This document shows, one piece after another, positions 1-5,656 of a stretch of DNA of 5,724 nt (its first letter is position 1; each line of letters opens with the position of its first letter). The translations under genes and the position numbers were made by a program. Under the pieces are notes generated by a model that was not told where the DNA came from, made no database searches, and saw only the letters and a program-made list of their open reading frames with translations. This DNA comes from Acidobacteriota bacterium. Lineage in GTDB: Bacteria; Acidobacteriota; Terriglobia; Terriglobales; Acidobacteriaceae. The stretch covers positions 1 to 5,724 of the forward strand of contig JAJXUS010000160.1 of NCBI GenBank assembly GCA_021782675.1, read 5' to 3'.

Positions 1-1
1 C

Positions 2-1537
2 AGCGGCGTTTGCGTCATCGACTACGACGGCGACGGATGGCAGGATCTCTTCTTCGTGAACTCACGGAACTGGCCCGGCCATCCTGGAAAGCCGGCCTAT
101 CCCGCTCTATATCACAACAACCACGATGGAACCTTCACCGATGTGACCCAACAGGCAGGCCTGGCGGTACAGATGTATGGTATGGGCTGCGCCGTTGGCG
201 ATTTCGACAATGACGGACGCGACGACCTGTACGTCACAGCACTCGACCACAACCATCTTTTTCGCAACCTTGGCCACGGCCGTTTTAAGGATGTGACAGC
301 GCAGGCGGGGGTGGGCTCTTCCGGCTTTTCGACCAGTGCGGCGTGGTTCGACTATGACAATGACGGCAAACTCGATCTGGTCGTGGACCATTATGTGGAC
401 TGGTCGATGGCTGCCGACAAGGTCTGCTCCCTGGATGGAGTTCACAAATCCTACTGCACGCCAGAGCTCTACAAGGGCGAAAGCATCACGCTCTATCACA
501 ACCTGGGCCACGGAAGGTTTGCTGATGTTACACGGGCCGCGGGCGTGTATGACCCGACCGATAAGGCCCTCGGCATCGCGCTGCTGGATTACGACAACGA
601 CGGCTGGCTGGATTTTCTGGTAACAAACGATACGCAGCCGAACAAGCTATACCACAACAACCACAACGGGACCTTCACGGAGACAGGGGTAGAGTCGGGC
701 GTCGCATACAGCGATGCCGGCAAGCCGCGTGCAGGCATGGGCGCGGATGCGGCTGACTATGACAACTCCGGCAGGCAGGGCCTCGTGATCGGCAACTTCA
801 CGAACGAGAGCATCGCGCTCTACCACGTGGATAAAGATGGCCTCTTCACCGACAACGCGCCCATGGACGGCATCGCCAGCGCATCCGCGCGATCGCTCAC
901 CTTTGCGGCGCTTTTCTTTGACTACAATCTCGATGGTCTGCTCGACGTGCTCGCCTTGAATGGCCACGTGGCCGATGACGTTTCTGTCCTGCAGCCCACA
1001 CTTTCCTACGCTGAGCCGCCGCTGCTTTTCCGCAACATGGGTCACGGCAAGTTTGAAAATGTTTCCAGAAAAGTTGGCGCAGATTTTCGCCGCCCGCAGG
1101 TGGGTCGCGGCGCAGCCTATGCGGACTTCGACAATGACGGCGATCTCGATCTGGTCTTCACTACCAGCAATGGGCCAGCACGCCTGCTCCGCAATGACGG
1201 CGGCAATCAGAATTCCATGCTGCGCGTGCGGCTGATCGGCTCGCAGGCAAACCGCGATGCGATCGGAGCGTACGCCGTGCTCACCACATCAACGGGCCAG
1301 CATACCAGTGAGATGGTAAAGAGCGGATCCAGTTATCTATCGCAGAGCGAGCTGCCTTTGACCTTTGGACTGGGGAAACCGAACGCTGCGGAGCGCATCA
1401 CGCTGACCATCGCGTGGCCGGGTGGCGGCAAGGAAGTCCTGCGCGATCTGCACCCGGATGCTTTCATCACCGTTCAGCAGGGCCGTGGCGTCATTGCGTC
1501 GCAGCCGCTGCCGGAGACTCCTGAACCCGAAAAGTAG
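2..1537 (+). CDS. CRTAC1-type FG-GAP/VCBS repeat protein with C-terminal ASPIC/UnbV domain (5'-partial)
   Basis: The frame is open from the left edge, so the start and any signal peptide lie outside; 511 residues are visible before TAG at 1535-1537. The GTG at 56 is inside the gene, because the 18 codons before it already encode a repeat (IDYDGDGWQDLFF). Seven Asp-rich calcium-binding-type loops occur, at nt 20, 200, 350, 587, 755, 920 and 1124 (for example DFDNDGRDD, DYDNDGKLD, DYDNDGWLD, DFDNDGDLD). They are typical of the FG-GAP/VCBS beta-propeller blades of the integrin-alpha-like family. Residues about 406-490 (nt 1217-1490) match the ASPIC/UnbV domain, with NRDAIGA, a GSSYLSQSE stretch, the FGLG turn and AWPGGG. 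Proteins of this family are usually exported and thought to act in adhesion or binding outside the cytoplasm; no enzyme activity is implied. The last 47 bp overlap the convergent flavoprotein gene. The family call is firm; the exact role is unknown. Confidence 0.93.
   Translation, partial: SGVCVIDYDGDGWQDLFFVNSRNWPGHPGKPAYPALYHNNHDGTFTDVTQQAGLAVQMYGMGCAVGDFDNDGRDDLYVTALDHNHLFRNLGHGRFKDVTAQAGVGSSGFSTSAAWFDYDNDGKLDLVVDHYVDWSMAADKVCSLDGVHKSYCTPELYKGESITLYHNLGHGRFADVTRAAGVYDPTDKALGIALLDYDNDGWLDFLVTNDTQPNKLYHNNHNGTFTETGVESGVAYSDAGKPRAGMGADAADYDNSGRQGLVIGNFTNESIALYHVDKDGLFTDNAPMDGIASASARSLTFAALFFDYNLDGLLDVLALNGHVADDVSVLQPTLSYAEPPLLFRNMGHGKFENVSRKVGADFRRPQVGRGAAYADFDNDGDLDLVFTTSNGPARLLRNDGGNQNSMLRVRLIGSQANRDAIGAYAVLTTSTGQHTSEMVKSGSSYLSQSELPLTFGLGKPNAAERITLTIAWPGGGKEVLRDLHPDAFITVQQGRGVIASQPLPETPEPEK
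110..1078 (+). repeat. Recurrent coding repeats inside the FG-GAP protein
   Basis: Two near-identical units encode YHNNHDGTFTD (nt 110-142) and YHNNHNGTFTE (nt 650-682). Three further units encode NLGHGRFKDVTAQAG (266-310), NLGHGRFADVTRAAG (500-544) and NMGHGKFENVSRKVG (1034-1078). Each precedes an Asp-rich loop, as expected of tandem propeller blades. The DNA has diverged at synonymous sites, so these are old protein-level repeats rather than recent duplications. Confidence 0.8.
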
Positions 1538-3089
1538 AGCCTGCCTGGAAGCCGCAACGCGCCAGCATCTCCAGAATCTGCTCCCGACTGGCGCCCACCT
1601 TGTGGGCTGCGTTCAGCAAATCATCCGCTTGAACCGGATACCAGTTTCGCCGACCGCAATCCGTCAGACCCGCCACGTCGATGGGTTCAATGACGCGCCG
1701 AATCTCCTCGATGCACACCGCCGAGTCGCGCCGCGACGCGCCGTCCTGCCCTTTGGCAAGAATTCTGGCCGCAGCCGGTCCGAAGGTCGGATGGTCGTGC
1801 AACAGAAACGAGCCCGCACGATCCGGCCGTCCCAGACGGCGCACAGTCTCGGTATAGCTTGCGGATGCAAAATAAAGCAGCGATACCGCAGAGAAGAGCG
1901 GAAAGTCTTCGAGCGACGCATACAGCGCGCCGATCAGACGCGCTGCCGCCAGCAGCTCGGCATCGGTCTGCGCGGCATACTCCTGCAGCCTAACGCCGAA
2001 TTCCGGCGTTCCAAATTTTTCTTCGAGGATGGCTGCCAGGCGGGCAATCCCCAGCAGTGTCAGCGGAAAGCCCGTCGACAGGAGCGGATCGACAAGACCG
2101 GCGGCAGAGGGGAGAAGTGCCCAGTTGGCTCCGCAAATCGTATCGCTGTGGTACGCCATCCGCGGCAGATGGCGGAAAGGCTGCACCGGCGTAGCGTCCT
2201 GAAATGTAGCTTGTAAAACTGGCAGCCGATGCAACAGCCGTTGCCACGCCGGCTCACCTTCTTCCAGCCGCAAGGCTTCCGCCAGTGGCTGCGTCGCCGC
2301 CACGCCCGCGCTGGTGATCCCGTTGGCAAATCGAAGCGTCCACACCCATCCCCCTGCAAACAGGTGATGCACGGCCGCGTCATCGACCGGATACGGTGGC
2401 TCTGCCGGAAGGTCGACACAGCCGGTTTCATCCAGACGCCGTACCCCGGTGAAGTGGCTATACAGCGCCCTGGTTGCAGGCATCCCGGCCAGCGGACGCT
2501 CACCCAGTCCCAGGGCGCGCGATAGAAACCCGCGCGGGCCCGTCGCATCCACCACAAAGCGAGCCGTGATCCGAACGGGTGCTTCGCCGCGATTTCCTGT
2601 CAGACGCATGCCGCTCCCATCGGGCTCGCAGGCGTTCAGCGCCACCGCATCCCGATAGACAACACCCAGCCGCTGCGCCTCCTGCACCAGGTACGCGTCG
2701 AGGTCTGCGCGATACCAGTGCGTATCCGCAATTGCGTTATGTGGACTGGCAGCCACCAGCAGCTGAGCCTGCCGTCCGATCGTGTTCGAAGCGAGGGCCC
2801 CGTGATGAAGAAACGTAAAACCCCGCTTCAACCCGCACGAAAGCTCAGGATGTGTTGCGCGCCAGCTCCCCCACTTGCTCAACGATCGAAGCGGGTGTAA
2901 TCCGTACCGCTCCGCCAGCTCTTCCAGCAGCAGGTTGGATAGCGGCGTGGAGGATTCGCCGATGGTCATGCGCGGATGATGGTGGCGTTCCAGCAGGACC
3001 ACGCGAAGGCCCAGTTGCTGCGCGATCATCGCCATCAGCGACCCCGCAAATCCTGAGCCCAGGACAGCCACATCGAAGCGTTCCGTCAC
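1491..3089 (-). CDS. FAD-dependent oxidoreductase of the flavin-halogenase/monooxygenase superfamily
   Basis: A 532-residue protein from a GTG start at 3089; stop TGA at 1491-1493. An upstream in-frame TTG at 3113 would add eight residues, but GTG is preferred: AGGGAG lies 6 nt before it and it forms a GTGA overlap with the radical SAM stop. A Rossmann FAD motif begins at once (VLGSGFAG, residues 9-16), with Glu34 at the usual ribose position. GESSTP (44-49), a DxxWYRADLD stretch (122-131) and DATG (181-184) follow. Halogenase-like marks are Lys88 in a KxGxxF context, WVW at 248-250 and DPLLSTG at 334-340. The canonical WxWxIP is only partly kept (WVWTLR), the Glu of tryptophan halogenases (PLEST) is Leu337, and the usual GDAA is PSAA (327-330). 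It may hydroxylate, oxidise or halogenate a substrate handled by its two operon partners; chemistry and substrate are not determined. There is no signal peptide, so it is probably cytoplasmic. Last gene of the operon. Confidence 0.88.
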   Translation of the reverse strand: MTERFDVAVLGSGFAGSLMAMIAQQLGLRVVLLERHHHPRMTIGESSTPLSNLLLEELAERYGLHPLRSLSKWGSWRATHPELSCGLKRGFTFLHHGALASNTIGRQAQLLVAASPHNAIADTHWYRADLDAYLVQEAQRLGVVYRDAVALNACEPDGSGMRLTGNRGEAPVRITARFVVDATGPRGFLSRALGLGERPLAGMPATRALYSHFTGVRRLDETGCVDLPAEPPYPVDDAAVHHLFAGGWVWTLRFANGITSAGVAATQPLAEALRLEEGEPAWQRLLHRLPVLQATFQDATPVQPFRHLPRMAYHSDTICGANWALLPSAAGLVDPLLSTGFPLTLLGIARLAAILEEKFGTPEFGVRLQEYAAQTDAELLAAARLIGALYASLEDFPLFSAVSLLYFASASYTETVRRLGRPDRAGSFLLHDHPTFGPAAARILAKGQDGASRRDSAVCIEEIRRVIEPIDVAGLTDCGRRNWYPVQADDLLNAAHKVGASREQILEMLARCGFQAGSTFRVQESPAAAATQ

Positions 3090-4069
3090 GCGCCGCTCCC
3101 TGCCTGCTGGCAAAAATCACACACAATCGGCGGCAACGGTTGTTGACGGAGATTCATCGCTCGCAGCCGCGACACCCGTTGCGGAAAGCACTGCTCGCAG
3201 GCTCCGCGGTCCGGCAGCTCCCACAGGTCCGCGAAGACACGCATGCCACGCTGGCGCAACCCGTGTTCGAACGCTCGCTCCAGGACTCCCAGGCTGGGCG
3301 GCGTGAAAACGCCTGCTTGCGATAGTTCCTCCATCGCCCCATTCCCACCGCGGGTTGGAATCAGCGTTGCCGCGGTGGCGCCACAGTCGCGCGCGAAGTC
3401 CAGCGACCGCATCGCCCACTCCAGCGCCTCACTGACAGCCAGGAATGGAGGCTGCACCAGTATGAAGACGCGCAGATCGATATCGTTCTTCCGCAAAAAC
3501 TCTGCCGCTGCGGCAAATTGCTCGAGCGTCATTCGCTTGTTTAGTTTTTGCAGCACTGCCGGGTGCGCCGTCTCAAGCCCCATCGCAACTTCCAGCCGAC
3601 CGGGGAGCAGATCGCGCAAGCGTGTGCAGGCGTCTCCGACAAATGCCGGATGGCACTCCACAATGACGCGCTCCAATCTCTGAAGACGCGCTGCGATCTC
3701 CACGTAGTCTTCCTGCGGAATCGCGCGTGGATCGAAAAAGCTGCCGCTGTTATAAAGCTTGACCGTCCGTGCATCGGGCAATCGGCGGAACGCGAAGTCG
3801 AGCTGTGCGGGGATCGCGCCTGAGGGCACCGGCGCGAGCAGCGTGTTACGCCAAAGGTCGCACATCGTGCATCGGAACGGGCACTCGCGGTTGGTAAGAA
3901 AAATTGTCGCGACCGGATCCGCGTTGCCCGATGGACCGCACTCTTCCTCCGTAAAAAACGCGTAGGGCTCATACGCATTCACGGCGTTTCGCGCCGGCCG
4001 GCGCGACAGAATCCAGCGGTCCCGTTCTTCGGCGGTTTCTGGAAACTTCACAGCAGCACGCAAGGTCAC
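3086..4069 (-). CDS. Radical SAM protein with C-terminal double CxxC
   Basis: A 327-residue protein, GTG start at 4069-4067, TGA at 3088-3086. The radical SAM 4Fe-4S motif CxxxCxxC is present as CPFRCTMC (Cys63, Cys67, Cys70), preceded by the strand IFLTNRE and followed by DLW. Further expected elements are KLYNSGSFFDP after the cluster, and GLETAHP with LNKRMT, which recall Elp3-like radical SAM proteins that contain GLET (MiaB/Elp3/RaSEA-type relatives). The C-terminus adds Cys291-x-x-Cys294 and Cys317-x-x-Cys320, a candidate zinc site or auxiliary Fe-S ligand set. The enzyme should cleave S-adenosylmethionine to a 5'-deoxyadenosyl radical; the substrate is unknown. The start overlaps the upstream stop as GTGA and no good Shine-Dalgarno sequence is visible, so translation is probably coupled to the AsnB-like gene. 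Resemblance to archaeosine-type RaSEA is only a weak impression from motif style. Probably cytoplasmic. Confidence 0.9.
   Translation of the reverse strand: MTLRAAVKFPETAEERDRWILSRRPARNAVNAYEPYAFFTEEECGPSGNADPVATIFLTNRECPFRCTMCDLWRNTLLAPVPSGAIPAQLDFAFRRLPDARTVKLYNSGSFFDPRAIPQEDYVEIAARLQRLERVIVECHPAFVGDACTRLRDLLPGRLEVAMGLETAHPAVLQKLNKRMTLEQFAAAAEFLRKNDIDLRVFILVQPPFLAVSEALEWAMRSLDFARDCGATAATLIPTRGGNGAMEELSQAGVFTPPSLGVLERAFEHGLRQRGMRVFADLWELPDRGACEQCFPQRVSRLRAMNLRQQPLPPIVCDFCQQAGSGA
3096..3101 (-). promoter_or_regulatory. Ribosome binding site deciding the flavoprotein start
   Basis: On the minus strand AGGGAG stands 6 nt before GTG at 3089-3087, inside the 3' end of the radical SAM gene. It supports GTG rather than the upstream TTG at 3113 as the start codon. 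Confidence 0.7.
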
Positions 4070-5385
4070 GAGTAGAGAGCTAAAAATTTACCGCGGTACT
4101 GGGCCTCTTGCCAGGGAAGGTTCTGCTGCATTGCCTCCTGCGAAATGTCGGCGTGCTGAAACCGCCGCTTGGGAAACACTGGCATCTTCATTCCGGTGAC
4201 AGCCGCAATTCCCCGCTGCACAATCTCGCCCTTCAACGCGTAGAGTTTTTCGGCGTCGTAGTTCGTCAACCGGATGAATGGTATCGCCTCTGCGACCGCA
4301 ATCACGCCAGGGCGCGTGTACGGGCTGAAGCCGGCGAATCCAAAGCTGTGGGCGGGCGCGTAGGTGCGCGTGCAGGAGCGGCTGAAGCCTCCGCTGTACG
4401 TCAGCGAATGCTTGATCTTGCCCACACCCCATCCTTCCTGATACAGCATGGGATTGTTGACAACGCTGCGAATTGTCAGCTCCAGGTTTTCTTCGATCGG
4501 ATAATCCTTCAGATTTTCGTCACCGCCGTCGCCATCCACCAGATACTTCCACTCGGGATAGCGCTGACGAATTCCACGGCACAAGGCGATCGCCATGGTG
4601 GCTGACTGGACGTCGAGCAACTTGTAGTCTTCGATGACGCGAATCGTCTCTTCAACATCGAGCGCGTCGGGATCGGCCTCGATCGGCTCCAGGAATAAAC
4701 CCAGTCCCAGCGAGTCGAGGAACTGGCGCGCCTGCGCCACATCCGGGCCACGCCCCAGGTCGAGCACAAACGCTTTCAGCCGGCTCAAATTCATTCCCAA
4801 CCGCTTCATGACAAAATATGCCGTCAGAAAAACGCTGCCGCTGTCGATGCCGCCCGAGAAGCAGACCCCGATGGGTTCGCGCTCCGGAACCCGCTGCAGC
4901 CAATCCTGGATTTCATTGGCCAGCGCGCCGATGTATGCCTGGCCGATCGCATCCAGATCCTCAGGCAGCGTGCCCATCGGGGGTGTAAAAAAGCGCGTGT
5001 AGGTCGGGTCAGGATCCGGGCAGCCAATCACCTGCAGCTCCAGAATGTGGTGCGCCGGCACCATGCGGGTGTAGCTGGGATGAACCTGCGCGTCCAGCAC
5101 TTCGGCCTGCAACCACTGGTAGATCGCGTCGATGCGAGCCGCCACGATCAGGACCGGCCCCTCCTGCCGCTTGGCCAGAAAGTAGCGCATGGGGCGGTCC
5201 AGCGAGCGCGCCATCCGCACCGTGGTGCCTTCCCGCGCCATCAGCGCAAACGATCCGTGGATACCGGCCACGGCGTCGGGCTTTCCCGAACGCAACCGCT
5301 CCACCGCTTCCCCGACCGGCATATTGAGAATGTGATTTTCGTCTGGCTCGGTCAGGTCAACGACCTTCTCGACATACTGATGCAT
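4066..5385 (-). CDS. Asparagine synthetase-like protein lacking the glutaminase nucleophile
   Basis: A 439-residue protein, ATG at 5385-5383, TGA at 4068-4066. The synthetase domain carries the pyrophosphate-binding loop SGGIDS (residues 177-182). A second conserved block, DGDGGDENLKDY (284-295), lies where asparagine synthetases have GxGxDE-x-x-x-GY. The N-terminal region keeps only the second half of a class II glutaminase fold: GIHGSFALMAREG (41-53), a SLDRPMRYF stretch (61-69) and VAARIDAIYQWL (81-92). Cys2, essential for glutamine hydrolysis, is absent (the protein begins Met-His-Gln) and no RGPD-type motif is seen. An in-frame TGA ten codons upstream, with no start codon between, rules out a missed N-terminus. 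AsnB-fold enzymes adenylate a carboxylate and form an amide. Without the nucleophile this one probably uses free ammonia or an amine, as beta-lactam synthetase and lasso cyclases do. First gene of the operon; cytoplasmic. Substrate unknown. Confidence 0.9.
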   Translation of the reverse strand: MHQYVEKVVDLTEPDENHILNMPVGEAVERLRSGKPDAVAGIHGSFALMAREGTTVRMARSLDRPMRYFLAKRQEGPVLIVAARIDAIYQWLQAEVLDAQVHPSYTRMVPAHHILELQVIGCPDPDPTYTRFFTPPMGTLPEDLDAIGQAYIGALANEIQDWLQRVPEREPIGVCFSGGIDSGSVFLTAYFVMKRLGMNLSRLKAFVLDLGRGPDVAQARQFLDSLGLGLFLEPIEADPDALDVEETIRVIEDYKLLDVQSATMAIALCRGIRQRYPEWKYLVDGDGGDENLKDYPIEENLELTIRSVVNNPMLYQEGWGVGKIKHSLTYSGGFSRSCTRTYAPAHSFGFAGFSPYTRPGVIAVAEAIPFIRLTNYDAEKLYALKGEIVQRGIAAVTGMKMPVFPKRRFQHADISQEAMQQNLPWQEAQYRGKFLALYS

Positions 5386-5394
5386 GGCACAACG

Positions 5395-5398
5395 CTCC
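5395..5398 (-). promoter_or_regulatory. Ribosome binding site of the AsnB-like gene
   Basis: GGAG on the minus strand lies 9 nt upstream of ATG at 5385. With the in-frame TGA at 5415-5413 and no other start codon between, it fixes the N-terminus of the first operon gene. Confidence 0.6.
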
Positions 5399-5408
5399 GC
5401 GGATTTCC

Positions 5409-5459
5409 CTGCTCAGTGTACCGCCGGTCGCGCGCGCCCATGCACCGCGACCGCAGCAG
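5409..5459 (-). promoter_or_regulatory. Inverted-repeat hairpin in the operon leader
   Basis: An 8-bp perfect inverted repeat, CGGTCGCG (5425-5432) and CGCGACCG (5446-5453), encloses a 13-nt loop. An outer 5-bp pair, CTGCT (5409-5413) with AGCAG (5455-5459), could close a longer structure. It ends about 24 nt before the AsnB-like start codon and may lie in the 5' untranslated leader or serve as an operator. GC-rich sequence makes chance pairing possible, and no terminator-like T-tract follows it. Confidence 0.35.
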
Positions 5460-5514
5460 TCCGCTGTGCATCGCCTCAGATGGCCGTTCTATCTGGCTGC
5501 AACGTGTTGCGGAG

Positions 5515-5542
5515 AACCGGATCGCCTGCGGCGGGATCGGTT
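5515..5542. repeat. Bulged inverted repeat upstream of the operon
   Basis: AACCGGATC (5515-5523) and GATCGGTT (5535-5542) pair over 8 bp with one bulged base around an 11-nt loop. It lies about 130-155 nt upstream of the AsnB-like start, at a position where a regulator could bind, but no regulator gene is present in the window and no convincing -35/-10 pair was found in 5386-5611. Confidence 0.3.
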
Positions 5543-5588
5543 CCATCGAAACAGTCGGCGGCTCTTGAAAATATCTTGCGCCTGCGAG

Positions 5589-5595
5589 AAAAAAA
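5589..5595 (-). terminator. T7 tract downstream of the tRNA fragment
   Basis: Seven consecutive T on the minus strand begin 17 nt after the CCA end of the tRNA piece. This could be a remnant of a tRNA terminator. No GC-rich hairpin directly precedes it; only the short palindrome AATGCATT (5603-5610) lies between. Weak call. Confidence 0.2.
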
Positions 5596-5611
5596 TGAGG
5601 GGAATGCATTA

Positions 5612-5656
5612 TGGCGGGCGAGGCGGGAGTCGAACCCACAACCCCCGGCTTAGAAG
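5612..5656 (-). tRNA. 3' half of tRNA-Arg(UCU), 5' half missing
   Basis: Read on the minus strand from 5656: anticodon loop CTTCTAA with anticodon TCT (5654-5652), 3' anticodon stem GCCGG (5649-5645), 5-nt variable region, T stem GTGGG/CCCGC around loop TTCGACT (5634-5628), acceptor 3' strand CTCGCCC (5622-5616), discriminator G and encoded CCA (5614-5612). All T-stem pairs form (one G-T). The intact gene would need GGGCGAG, a D arm and CCGGC-type stem bases in the next 31 or so nt; none of these is in 5657-5724, and the base pairs 5' of the loop do not match GCCGG. The piece therefore cannot fold as a complete tRNA here. It most resembles the tRNA-derived half of an integrase attachment site cut in the anticodon loop. 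A tRNA split by an intron whose 5' exon lies beyond the edge is the alternative. Confidence 0.85.

Noticed and set aside
107..1045. Long minus-strand frames opposite the FG-GAP gene
   Set aside because: They are antisense shadows of repeated Asp/Asn-rich codons, with Val/Ile-rich unnatural composition and no domain.
1422..3683. Long plus-strand frames opposite the flavoprotein and radical SAM genes
   Set aside because: Arg/Pro/Ser-rich translations typical of antisense reading in GC-rich genes; the minus-strand proteins have clear motifs and overlap-coupled starts.
5386..5611. Small precursor peptide for a lasso or other RiPP pathway, given the AsnB-like and radical SAM genes
   Set aside because: No short frame here has a start with a ribosome binding site or a leader/core pattern, and no leader peptidase or B1-type leader-binding protein is present.
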